Virus record (IMG/VR): IMGVR_UViG_3300028041_000007
Location: 1 to 27,826 of that record
From: a virus
Length of the DNA stretch: 27,826 bases
Direction: 5' to 3' (one strand)
Numbering within the stretch: the stretch's first letter is position 1; each line of letters starts with the position of its first letter. The notes beneath the pieces are model-generated. The model worked only from the letters and a program-made list of their open reading frames with translations, did not search any database and was not told where the DNA came from. Shown here piece by piece: positions 12,941-19,478 of the stretch. Both the position numbers and the translations under genes were made by a program.

Positions 12941-13293
12941 TGAACCTCCCCAAGTCCTGCCCGCCCTGCGGGAGAACTTTTGCTGCCTCAGCCGAGGAGC
13001 TGAAGGACGGCTCCAAGGGCCAGAACAAAGAAACCGATCAATTGGTGCCTGAATTGCCCACGCATCTCCTCCCCAAGCTGAAGAATGATGGTCTCCAGCG
13101 AATCAATGGTGATCTTCATGTCCTTCAAGGCGCCCGCGGTTCGATAGGCCTGGAAGACGATGTAAAGGGCGGCGAGCACCTGCAGCAGGATCCCGACCTC
13201 GTTGAGGGTCACACAGTCGATCATGCGCTGGAGTGTAGCGATGGGGTTCCCGGCTGCCGGCTGGTGCAGGCAACCCGTCTGGAGGTGACTTAA
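12940..13293 (+). CDS. Reading frame with strong start signals, overlapped antisense by a membrane-protein ORF (117 aa)
   Basis: The ATG at 12940 overlaps the exonuclease stop (TGATG) and follows AAGGAG, and the stop (TAA) touches the next gene's ATG, so its borders look operon-like. The product starts MNLPKSCPPCGRTFAAS and then becomes a hydrophilic, uneven sequence that mirrors the opposite strand. From 12988 to 13224 the minus strand carries a much more protein-like frame. The true plus-strand gene may have been short, or be a relic interrupted by the antisense gene. Confidence 0.35.
   Translation: MNLPKSCPPCGRTFAASAEELKDGSKGQNKETDQLVPELPTHLLPKLKNDGLQRINGDLHVLQGARGSIGLEDDVKGGEHLQQDPDLVEGHTVDHALECSDGVPGCRLVQATRLEVT
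12988..13224 (-). CDS. Antisense-oriented small membrane protein (78 aa)
   Basis: The product has a hydrophobic N-terminal segment (VGILLQVLAALYIVFQAY), a helical linker (DMKITIDSLETIILQLGEEM), the polar stretch RGQFRHQ, and a second membrane segment (LIGFFVLALGAVLQLLG) ending the protein. This two-TM hairpin with an ordered linker is unlikely by chance. No ribosome site precedes the ATG at 13224. TACACT lies seven bases upstream and could be a -10 box of a leaderless message, without a good -35. It faces against the operon, as lysogenically expressed cargo often does. Confidence 0.55.
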   Translation of the reverse strand: MIDCVTLNEVGILLQVLAALYIVFQAYRTAGALKDMKITIDSLETIILQLGEEMRGQFRHQLIGFFVLALGAVLQLLG

Positions 13294-13512
13294 ATGAGCC
13301 TCTTCCGCGCGATCCGCCGCAGCGTGAACACCGCCGCCAAGCTGCCCTTCGCCATGGCTTGGGACGTCATCAGCCTCGGGAACATGGGCGACACCGCCAG
13401 CACGACGAAGGTGCTGCGCGAACACCGCTACCGCAAAGAACTGGACGACGCGACGGAGATCGTCGAGCGCCTCGGCGAGATCGTCCGCATCGCACGAAAG
13501 GCCGACCAATGA
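13294..13512 (+). CDS. Small phage protein of unknown function (72 aa)
   Basis: The product begins MSLFRAIRRSVNTAAKLPFA and has a helical end (DDATEIVERLGEIVRIARKA). The centre is short and Gly-rich (AWDVISLGNMGDTAS). The ATG follows GGAGGTGACT, a strong site. The stop overlaps the next ATG as ATGA. It resembles small phage proteins with an amphipathic N-terminal helix, but I cannot name it. Confidence 0.65.
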   Translation: MSLFRAIRRSVNTAAKLPFAMAWDVISLGNMGDTASTTKVLREHRYRKELDDATEIVERLGEIVRIARKADQ

Positions 13513-14363
13513 CCCGACTCGACATTGATCCGCGCTTCGCAGCAGCGCACTACCAGGACGGGCGCGATCTGAAGGGCGATTCTGTGGTTGGCGTTGGCCT
13601 GCCATTGAGCGCGGTACGGACTAGCGGGGAAGTGGCGCCGCCGATCAAGTTCCTCGGGCAACTGTTCGTCGCCAAGCATCAGTGCGGCCGGGCTGTGTAC
13701 CTCTCGTGGGACGAGCCGCGCGACGTGCACAAGGTTGCCCGCGAAATGGGTCTGACCGTCGAAGTGCTCTCGCAGCGTGCCGGCGACCCGTTCCCTGAGA
13801 TGGTTTGCGCGGAGTGCCGTGATGGCGTCTGCAAGCAGGCTGCCGCCGCACCCCCCGCGCAACTCGGAGTTGTGTCCGTACCGAGCGAAACCCTCTCCGG
13901 CGCGCAGAAGCAGGATCACCCTGAATGCTCCGGCTCCACCCAGCCCGCAGCCGCGCCGGCCTACCAGCCGATGACGGACGAGGAGCGGCTCGCCATCGTG
14001 CGCGAGGTGTCCCGAGGCGCAGCAATCCGCCGCGACGGGAACGTCAGCACCCGCATCGTTGAGGCCACGGAATCCGCAGTCCTGGCGCGTGTCGCCGCCG
14101 CTCCCGCAGCCGCCCCGGTGGCGTGGCGCGTCCGTGGCTATGCAGCGTTCAAGACGGGCGAGCCGGGGCCGTGGCGCTACGTGGACGGGCCTGCACGACC
14201 AAAGGTGAATAACCCGGAGTGTTGCGACTTCGAGCCGCTGTATCTCGCCGCTCCCGCAGCCGTGCAGCCAGTGGCGCAGCAACAGCCTTCTGTTCATCAG
14301 GTGGTTGGCTCTGGCCTGCCGTCGCAAGCGGTACGGACGGGCGAGGAGAGTGGTGATGCTTGA
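13509..14363 (+). CDS. Mosaic phage protein with internal repeats (284 aa)
   Basis: The protein looks assembled from unrelated pieces. An N-terminal segment carries VGLPLSAVRTSGE; the centre (FLGQLFVAKHQCGRAVYLSW onward) reads as a small folded domain; then comes CAECRDGVCK, a repeat-type motif SVPSETLSGAQ, and Ala/Pro-rich linkers around a part with WRVRGYAAFKTGEPGPWRYV. The end repeats the beginning (VGSGLPSQAVRTGE). The DNA behind these motifs recurs elsewhere in 13.5-15.2 kb. The start overlaps the previous stop as ATGA. Function unknown. Confidence 0.6.
   Translation: MTRLDIDPRFAAAHYQDGRDLKGDSVVGVGLPLSAVRTSGEVAPPIKFLGQLFVAKHQCGRAVYLSWDEPRDVHKVAREMGLTVEVLSQRAGDPFPEMVCAECRDGVCKQAAAAPPAQLGVVSVPSETLSGAQKQDHPECSGSTQPAAAPAYQPMTDEERLAIVREVSRGAAIRRDGNVSTRIVEATESAVLARVAAAPAAAPVAWRVRGYAAFKTGEPGPWRYVDGPARPKVNNPECCDFEPLYLAAPAAVQPVAQQQPSVHQVVGSGLPSQAVRTGEESGDA
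13584..13635 (+). repeat. Direct repeat A, copy 1 (second copy at 14301-14353)
   Basis: Both copies begin GTGGTTGGC, contain TGGCCTGCC and GCGGTACGGAC, and end AGTGG. They are about 52 bases long and 717 bases apart at the two ends of one gene. Recombination between them would delete most of that gene. Confidence 0.75.
14301..14353 (+). repeat. Direct repeat A, copy 2
   Basis: This matches 13584-13635 over most of its length, including the blocks GTGGTTGGC, TGGCCTGCC and GCGGTACGGAC. It lies at the 3' end of the 284-codon gene, just before the start of the nucleotidyltransferase-like gene, and also supplies that gene's GAGGAG ribosome site. Confidence 0.75.
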
Positions 14364-14778
14364 GTACAAGCCACACGGCCTTGCCGACCCTGATTACGCG
14401 CGCATTTTCACGCAGGCTCGTGTCATTGCGTGGCAGTTCGGATTTGCTCTCCTTGGGCACGGCTCGTTCACGCGCGACCTTGACCTGCTGATGGTCCCTT
14501 GGGAAGACCGCGCCTCGGATGACGTCGTGTCAGCAGTCATCAACAGGATTGCCCGAGTGACCGGCACCACGGTAAAGGGCGAGCCGAAAGACAAGCCGCA
14601 CGGCCGCAAGGCGTACACGCTATTCCTGCCGGACACGGTGCGCTGGGTGGACCTTTCGGTGATGTCGTGCCGTGCCAAAGCCACATCCGTACCTACGGAA
14701 GCGTCCTCCGGCGCGACGGGACAGGATGAACATGAACCGGGCGCCATGAACGCACAGCCCGCAGGAGAGCAGCCATGA
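14356..14778 (+). CDS. Nucleotidyltransferase-like phage protein (140 aa)
   Basis: Residues 34-43 (GHGSFTRDLD) fit the Gly-Ser ... Asp-x-Asp signature of the polymerase-beta nucleotidyltransferase superfamily, followed by LLMVPW. A later strand (RKAYTLFLPDTVRWVDLSVM) could provide the third acidic residue. The C-terminus ends in the repeat C peptide SVPTEASSGA. The ATG at 14356 overlaps the previous gene by eight bases and has GAGGAG upstream. If active it might modify a nucleotide, RNA or protein; substrate unknown. It could also be inactive. Confidence 0.55.
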   Translation: MLEYKPHGLADPDYARIFTQARVIAWQFGFALLGHGSFTRDLDLLMVPWEDRASDDVVSAVINRIARVTGTTVKGEPKDKPHGRKAYTLFLPDTVRWVDLSVMSCRAKATSVPTEASSGATGQDEHEPGAMNAQPAGEQP

Positions 14779-15176
14779 CCAAGGCGAAGACCTACCCGCT
14801 CGACATTCGCAGCGTGGGCGACGACACCTACATCGTGATGAGCAAGGGCCACCACGCCCCCGACGAGTTCATGCGCGCCGTCCGCACGGAAGGCTACGAC
14901 TGGCCGCTGGGCAAGCCTGCGCACAAGTGGGTGAAGGTCAGCCCGTGCGGCCCGTCCTGCGGCGAGCACAGTTGCCACTACACGCTCTCCGACGAACAGC
15001 GCCCCGGCTGGTTCCCGGCGACCTATGCGTGGGAAGCCTATGGCGATGACGCCTACAAACCGGAAACGCCACTTCTGGCCCCATCCGTACCTACTGAAAC
15101 GCTCTCCGGCGCGCGAGGGTCTGATGAACAAGAACAGAGCGCCGAGCGCATCGCCAAGGAGCCAGAGCATGGATGA
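14775..15176 (+). CDS. Accessory phage protein with repeat-type tail (133 aa)
   Basis: The first 95 residues form a compact domain with DDTYIVMSKGHHAPDEFMRA, then WPLGKPAHKWVKVSPCGPSC and an aromatic stretch (WFPATYAWEAYGDDAY). Three cysteines and four histidines cluster in the middle and might bind a metal. The last 30 residues carry the repeat C peptide SVPTETLSGA. It overlaps the previous gene as ATGA with AGGAGAGC upstream. I do not recognise the family. Confidence 0.6.
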   Translation: MTKAKTYPLDIRSVGDDTYIVMSKGHHAPDEFMRAVRTEGYDWPLGKPAHKWVKVSPCGPSCGEHSCHYTLSDEQRPGWFPATYAWEAYGDDAYKPETPLLAPSVPTETLSGARGSDEQEQSAERIAKEPEHG

Positions 15177-15444
15177 AATGAAGTTGCCCCCGCTCCCCGA
15201 GCCGGACATCTGGCCGGGCTTCTTCACCCCCGAGAAGATGCGCGAGCGTGACCGGCAGATCGTGGAGCTGTGCGCGCAGATCGCGGAGCAAATCTGCTCC
15301 AAACACTGGCAGGACTACAAGCGCGGCCCGCATCGAGCGGACCTTCACTATCAAGGCATGAGCGACGGAGCCGAGGAAGTCCGAGCCGCGATTAGCGCAC
15401 TGCTGGAGGACACACCGAAATGCGGGGAAGGAGCGAAGCAATGA
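15169..15444 (+). CDS. Small accessory phage protein (91 aa)
   Basis: The product starts MDEMKLPPLPEPDIWPGFFT and continues with a helix (KMRERDRQIVELCAQIAEQI) and a second helical part (DGAEEVRAAISALLEDT). An N-terminal PPLPEP followed by a helix with spaced Cys is seen in phage accessory proteins of unknown role. AAGGAG lies before the ATG at 15169; a longer open frame upstream falls in the neighbouring gene. It overlaps both neighbours. Confidence 0.65.
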   Translation: MDEMKLPPLPEPDIWPGFFTPEKMRERDRQIVELCAQIAEQICSKHWQDYKRGPHRADLHYQGMSDGAEEVRAAISALLEDTPKCGEGAKQ

Positions 15445-15659
15445 GCATCGTGCTCTCAGCGCAGGAGTTACAAGCCGTCACCGGCTACAAGCGCCCGGCC
15501 GATCAACTGAAGGTGCTGCACCGGCTGGGCTTCTACCGGGCCCGCATCGGCGCCGTGACGCGCCAGGTGGTGCTGGAGCGCGCACACTACGACGCCATCT
15601 GCTCGGGCAAGGTGGCGCCGGCCAACGGCTCCGAATACCGACCGCGACTGAGGGGATGA
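15441..15659 (+). CDS. DUF4224 family protein, probable excisionase partner (72 aa)
   Basis: The motif LSAQELQAVTGYKRPADQLK, followed by HRLGFYRARIGAVTRQVVLE, matches DUF4224, short proteins usually encoded directly upstream of phage integrases. A winged-helix-like DNA-binding role, perhaps as excisionase, is inferred from this position and is not proven. The start overlaps the previous stop as ATGA and its stop overlaps the integrase start. Confidence 0.75.
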   Translation: MSIVLSAQELQAVTGYKRPADQLKVLHRLGFYRARIGAVTRQVVLERAHYDAICSGKVAPANGSEYRPRLRG

Positions 15660-16721
15660 TGAAGAAGGACAAGGCGCTGCCGCCCGGCGTGTTCGCAAAG
15701 GGGCGCTGGTACTACCGCGTCATCGCGCAGGGCGAAAAGCGCATCTGGAAGAAGCTCACGCTGCAGCGCGAGGGCATCCCGGCGCTGTACCGCAAGCTGG
15801 CGCAGCTCGCCGACTTCGAGATCGCGCCCGACCGAATGCCGACGCTGGTGGAGGACTGGAAACGGGAAGTTGGCAGCGCCCTTGCCAAGCGCACGCAGGA
15901 GTCCGATGCGTGGCTGCTGGGCGTCATCAGCGTCGCCTTCGCCGAGTTCCGCGCGCAGGACGTGGATCCGCCCACGGTGGCCGAGTTCTTGGGCAAGTGG
16001 AAGACCAAGCGGCGCACTCACAACGCGCTGCGTTCCAAGCTGCTGGAGCTGATGCGCTTCGCCGAGGAAAAGGGATTCCGGCCGGCGGGCAGCAACCCGG
16101 TGGCATCGGTGAAGCGGGTGAGCACCCCGCCACGCACCACCTACATCACGGACAGCCAGCTGCGGCGCGTGAAGGTTGCCGCGATCTACGGCGACGACGG
16201 CCTGCGCACGCGCTCGGGCCCGATGCTGTGCGAGATCCTGAACCTGGCCTACCTGACCGGCCAGCGCGTCACCGACGTGCTCGAGCTGCGCTGGAGCAAA
16301 CAGGCCGCCATGGACGAGCGGGGCGTGGTGGCAGCCGCGTACATCAGCCAGGACGGGCTGCACTTCAAGCCGAGCAAGACGGCGGGCAGCACGGGGGCGA
16401 TGGTGCTGATCGCGTGGACGCCGCGCCTGGAGGCCGTCATCGCGCGCATCAAGGCGATCGGCCGGCGCCACCTCACCCACGTCATCACGACGCAGGACGC
16501 TCAGCCCTACACCTACTGGGGCGTGAACAGCGCCTGGCAGCGGGCACTCAGGCGGGCCGGCATCAAGTCCATCATGCTGCGCGACCTGCGCGCCAAGGCC
16601 ATCACGGACAAGGACGACCAGGAAGGCCTGCAGGCGGCGAACACGATGGGCGCGCACGCGACCGAGCGGCAGACGCTGGACTACATCAGGCGGCGCAAGG
16701 CGAAGAAAACGAAGGCGACCC

Positions 16722-16726
<5 letters not shown>
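15656..16726 (+). CDS. int: Tyrosine site-specific integrase (356 aa)
   Basis: This recombinase inserts the phage into the host chromosome at tRNA-Arg and, with helpers, excises it. The N-terminal arm-binding and SAM-like core-binding regions come first (residues 1-150). The catalytic part shows TGQRVTDVLELRW (Arg204), the beta-hairpin Lys in FKPSKTAG, MLRDLRAKAITD (Arg312), His334 in GAHATERQTLDYIRR and the nucleophile Tyr343. The first His of the usual His-x-x-Arg box is Arg309 here. The start overlaps the DUF4224 stop (ATGA). Its stop codon lies inside the first TTAGAAGG motif of attP. Confidence 0.95.
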
Positions 16727-16960
<234 letters not shown>

Positions 16961-16972
16961 AAAATCGGAGGC

Positions 16973-17179
16973 ATGAAATCGACCTGGCAGCCGATCTACA
17001 CCGCCCCGAAGGACGGCCAGGCCATCACGGCCGCGGTCGATCGCCTGCGCTGGGAGAGCGGCAAGGAGGACGGCCCGGTGATCGCTCAGGTGCGCTGGGA
17101 TGACCCGCGCTGGGTGCTGGCCGAGGCGTTCGGCCAGGATGCGGACATCGTTGTCTCGCAGTGGCTGGCGCCCGACTAG
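16973..17179 (+). CDS. DUF551-like small protein (68 aa)
   Basis: The start STWQPIYTAPKDGQAI matches the WQPI-x-TAPKDG opening of DUF551 and similar phage proteins, and the end VSQWLAP matches their closing Trp motif. Function unknown. The ATG follows CGGAGGC. It lies directly beyond attP, so after integration it would be the last phage gene at that end. Its TAG stop shares the palindrome CTAG with the TAG stop of the convergent lipoprotein gene. Confidence 0.75.
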   Translation: MKSTWQPIYTAPKDGQAITAAVDRLRWESGKEDGPVIAQVRWDDPRWVLAEAFGQDADIVVSQWLAPD

Positions 17180-17817
17180 GGCGTGCAGTGCCGCTCGATG
17201 CCCGCCAGGCAGCCGGCCGTGCGCGCCGCGCGCGACAGCGGAACGTAGCACCAGTCGGGGCTGTTGTTGGCGCGGCAGCCCCTGTTCCATGCAGCCAGGT
17301 TCCCGTCGTCGATCGCGCCGGCGCAGTCCGGATCCTGGTCGCATTTCAGCTGTGAGGCCGTGAGTTCGCGCGGGTCGGTGCCCATCCATGGCGTGCTGAC
17401 CCGGGGGTTGTGCGGCGGCCCGAACTCATCAATCCACCCGGGCGGCAGTTTGACCGGGGCCGGAGCGGGCGAAGGAGCCGGCGCTGGTGATGGGGCCGCG
17501 ACTGGGGCCGGAGCCGACGCTGGTGGCTGGGCAGGCACAGGAGGCCCAGCCCACACAGCCACGCCTTCTGGCGGCGATGCAGCTGGCGGTGTGGCCGGCG
17601 CGGGCGCTGGAGCCGGTGGCGGCGGCGCCGGGGATGGAGCGGGTGGAGGCGGTGCCAGCGTCGGCGCTGGCGCTGGGCTTGGCGCCGGCGGCGGCGCCAC
17701 CTGAATCGGCTCGGGCGCCGCGGCCACCGGCGTTGCCGCATCGCCTCCCCCTCCCCCTCCACAGGCTGCGATCAACGCCGCAATGGAAAGGATGGCGAGG
17801 GGACGGCTGGCGAGCAT
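17176..17817 (-). CDS. Pro/Ala-rich lipoprotein next to attP (213 aa)
   Basis: A lipoprotein signal is clear: MLASRPLAILSIAALIAAC with Cys19 in a usable lipobox, followed by a glycine run. Residues about 35-130 are a Pro/Ala spacer (APAPSPAPAP-type), likely to stretch across the periplasm or peptidoglycan. The last 75 residues are a cysteine-containing domain (LKCDQDPDCAGAIDDGNLA, then WNRGCRANNSPDWCYVP and IERHC), so disulfide-linked and probably periplasmic or surface exposed. GGAGG precedes the ATG. A terminator at 17899-17930 cuts it off from the lysis operon, so it would need its own promoter, which I cannot identify. It may be a lysogenic cargo gene. Rz1-type spanins are much shorter. 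Confidence 0.75.
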   Translation of the reverse strand: MLASRPLAILSIAALIAACGGGGGGDAATPVAAAPEPIQVAPPPAPSPAPAPTLAPPPPAPSPAPPPPAPAPAPATPPAASPPEGVAVWAGPPVPAQPPASAPAPVAAPSPAPAPSPAPAPVKLPPGWIDEFGPPHNPRVSTPWMGTDPRELTASQLKCDQDPDCAGAIDDGNLAAWNRGCRANNSPDWCYVPLSRAARTAGCLAGIERHCTP

Positions 17818-17898
17818 GGTGGCCTCCGGTATGAGGATTGGAACGGTGCCATGGACCCTGCTCGACCGTGGAAACGATGTGTTGCTGCCGCAAACGGG

Positions 17899-17930
17899 AA
17901 AAGCCCCCCACGGCCGAAGCCGCAGGGGGG
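17899..17930 (-). terminator. Terminator at the end of the late/lysis operon
   Basis: On the minus strand: CCCCCC, a two-base mismatch, CGGC, loop TTCG, GCCG, one mismatched base, GGGGGG, then CTTTT. It is a strong 10-bp GC stem with a short T run. It follows the last lysis-region gene (stop at 17970) and precedes the lipoprotein gene. The T run is short, but the stem is stable. Confidence 0.8.
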
Positions 17931-17969
17931 AAGTGCCGGGCGTGGCCAACCCGGCCCGAGGAGACTCGT

Positions 17970-18206
17970 TCAGGCGGCGGGCTTCTTGAACACGCCTACC
18001 TCATTGAAGGTCCGCACGATGTTGGCGATCACGCCGGCCAGCACTGGCCACAGCGCGCTGATGCTGGCGTCGGCTGCTTCGAGCGTCTCGCGCACCAGGC
18101 GCAGCTTGGCCTCGCCTTTGCCTTCGCCGGGGATGGCGTCTTCCACGGCCTTGATGGCCAGGATCAGGGCGGGCAGGATCTTGAGGATGGTCAGGAGCTT
18201 GTCCAT
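17970..18206 (-). CDS. Small hydrophobic phage protein in the lysis region (78 aa)
   Basis: The start MDKLLTILKILPALILAIKA is a membrane-active amphipathic/hydrophobic helix, followed by a charged helix (AKLRLVRETLEAADASI) and a second hydrophobic stretch (ALWPVLAGVIANIVRTF) and a basic end. Proteins like this accompany holins in Burkholderia-type phages, so a second holin or antiholin is possible. No good ribosome site is seen at the ATG. Last gene before the terminator. Confidence 0.65.
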   Translation of the reverse strand: MDKLLTILKILPALILAIKAVEDAIPGEGKGEAKLRLVRETLEAADASISALWPVLAGVIANIVRTFNEVGVFKKPAA

Positions 18207-18209
18207 GGT

Positions 18210-18440
18210 CTAGTACTCACAGGTTAGGCCGACAACGAAGCCGTCGACACAGGCATCAGGGAGCCTCGGGACCGCCGTGCACATCGGGCTGGTCCAGGGG
18301 CGGGAAAGGTTCGGCTTCAGGCTTGGGCGGCAGGCCGACCTTGTCGCTGGTTCCGTAGGCAAGGAACATGCTGACCACAAAGGCAATGACGCCAGCAACA
18401 GAAACGAGAGCGTCCTCGTTGACCTCGGGCGGAAGCTCAT
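18210..18440 (-). CDS. Possible Rz1-like lipoprotein overlapping the holin gene (76 aa)
   Basis: A second frame inside the holin gene encodes basic residues (MSFRPRSTRT), a hydrophobic stretch (LSFLLLASLPLW) and SAC, like a lipoprotein signal with Cys25, then a Pro-rich end. AAGGTG precedes the ATG. It extends 46 bases beyond the holin stop, so it is not a pure shadow. The residue at -3 is Trp, unusual for a lipobox, and no i-spanin frame overlaps it. The holin frame could explain the hydrophobic part. Confidence 0.3.
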   Translation of the reverse strand: MSFRPRSTRTLSFLLLASLPLWSACSLPTEPATRSACRPSLKPNLSRPWTSPMCTAVPRLPDACVDGFVVGLTCEY

Positions 18441-18585
18441 AGCCGAACACCTTGGCGAGTTGCACCAGCGCCGCGAGAAACGTGGCGATGGCGATGGCGA
18501 GCGCGCTGCGGTTCTTCCACACAGCGGGGTCAGCGACCGACGAGCCTTTCCTGAGCACGTCGACGAGGGCGGCGATCTTGTTCAT
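18256..18585 (-). CDS. Phage holin-like protein (109 aa)
   Basis: Holins make pores in the inner membrane at lysis time and let the endolysin out. Two membrane segments are visible: LAIAIATFLAALVQLAKVFG (about 31-50) and SVAGVIAFVVSMFLAYGT (about 63-80), with a polar loop and a Pro-rich C-terminus (PPKPEAEPFPPLDQP). A segment before the end (SDKVGLPP) is shared with holins of similar phages from memory. AAAGGAG lies before the ATG. It lies directly after the lysozyme gene. Confidence 0.75.
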   Translation of the reverse strand: MNKIAALVDVLRKGSSVADPAVWKNRSALAIAIATFLAALVQLAKVFGYELPPEVNEDALVSVAGVIAFVVSMFLAYGTSDKVGLPPKPEAEPFPPLDQPDVHGGPEAP

Positions 18586-18597
18586 GGGGTTCTCCTT

Positions 18598-19041
18598 TCA
18601 GGCGCCGGGGGCGTACTGCCACTTCCCGGTTTTCATCTGCTCGGACATGCGCTGCGCACGCGCGGGCGTCTGCCGCGCCCAAAGGCTGCGCGTCATCTGC
18701 TGGGAGGCGCCGACGTAGTCGCCCTCCTCCACCAGGCGCAGCGTGGTCTTGAACTCCAGCAGGCCGTCGACGCCAAGCTGGAAAGACATGTTCAGGAGCA
18801 CGCCCTTGCGCGCGTCGTCCAGGTTCTGGAACCACGGCAGCCGGCGCGTGAGCGCGTCCACGCGGTCGTCGATGTCGTTGCGCAGCATGAACTCCATCTC
18901 GGAGTCACGCAGGCCGGCGCCAGGCTTGCGGTCGTCCACCAGTCGGCCGATGCCGATGGTGTGGTAGCCGAGGTGGTCCTTGTAGACGCACTTCCTGCGG
19001 CCCTCGTCGCCGATCAACTGGCGGGTGAGTTCGTACCTCAT
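18598..19041 (-). CDS. T4-type lysozyme (glycoside hydrolase family 24) endolysin (147 aa)
   Basis: This endolysin cuts the glycan strands of peptidoglycan. The catalytic triad of T4 lysozyme (Glu11-Asp20-Thr26) maps onto Glu13, Asp22 and Thr28, with matching spacing (GDEGRRKCVYKDHLGYHTIG). The C-terminal pattern WARQTPARAQRMSEQMKTG is also typical. No signal peptide is present, so it needs the holin for release. The ATG at 19041 overlaps the upstream stop as ATGA; a longer open frame upstream belongs to the neighbour. Confidence 0.95.
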   Translation of the reverse strand: MRYELTRQLIGDEGRRKCVYKDHLGYHTIGIGRLVDDRKPGAGLRDSEMEFMLRNDIDDRVDALTRRLPWFQNLDDARKGVLLNMSFQLGVDGLLEFKTTLRLVEEGDYVGASQQMTRSLWARQTPARAQRMSEQMKTGKWQYAPGA

Positions 19042-19475
19042 TGGCGGTCCGCCTTCCTGGCGCCCTTTTTCATCAGGGCGCGGATGTCGATCCGCTGGCG
19101 CGGGAAGGCGTGGTACTTGCGCTCCCACCTGTCCTTGCACGCGCCCGCGCAGGACTTGAGGTTGAACGGCAGCCAGGTGAGGTTGATCTGCGAGTCACAT
19201 CCGCCGTTTTTTAATGGGATGGTGTGATCCAGCGCCCAGTCTTTGCACTGTCCGTACTCAGCTTTGAGGTCGGACGGGCACGGGAACACCTTCATGAAGT
19301 CGCGCAGCACTTGATGGTTGCGGATGATTCGGCCGTTTTCGTCGCGCGCCGGCTCCCCGCAGTAGCGCGGATCGTTCGGTGCGCCAGGCTCACCGGGCGC
19401 CGGCAATGCGGCGAAGACCGGCAGCGACAGGCAAACAAAAAGCGCCGCTAGGGCGCTTCGGATCAGGGCTTGCAT
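19038..19475 (-). CDS. Secreted HNH-type nuclease in the lysis module (145 aa)
   Basis: The N-terminus is a Sec signal peptide (LIRSALAALFVCLSLPVFA, cleavage likely after residue 22). The mature part has CGEPARDENGRIIRNHQVLR, then DWALDHTIPLKNGG with Asp-His and a following Asn in NLTWLPFNLK, and paired cysteines (CAGACKDRWERK). This fits phage HNH nucleases exported from the cell; a DNA-degrading job in the periplasm is inferred from the signal. GAGGTG precedes the ATG, and the gene overlaps the lysozyme start by four bases. Other possibility: a peptidoglycan-acting protein with a His-Me fold. Confidence 0.8.
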   Translation of the reverse strand: MQALIRSALAALFVCLSLPVFAALPAPGEPGAPNDPRYCGEPARDENGRIIRNHQVLRDFMKVFPCPSDLKAEYGQCKDWALDHTIPLKNGGCDSQINLTWLPFNLKSCAGACKDRWERKYHAFPRQRIDIRALMKKGARKADRQ

Positions 19476-19478
19476 GGG

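Larger units (their letters stand above)
13874..15141 (+). repeat. Dispersed repeat C in three genes (13874-13933, 14683-14744, 15081-15141)
   Basis: Each copy has TCCGTACC, then GAA, then CTCCGGCGCG, and in two copies GATGAACA..GAAC. and GCGCC. They encode the peptide SVP(S/T)E(T/A)(L/S)SGA in three successive proteins, usually near the C-terminus. The span given covers all three copies; only the listed intervals are repeat. This shared module suggests the accessory genes were shuffled by recombination. Confidence 0.75.

Noticed and set aside
17264-17704. A Gly/Ala-rich plus-strand protein opposite the lipoprotein gene
   Set aside because: Its glycine and alanine runs are the reverse complement of the Pro/Ala spacer codons. 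The minus strand has the signal peptide and the ribosome site.
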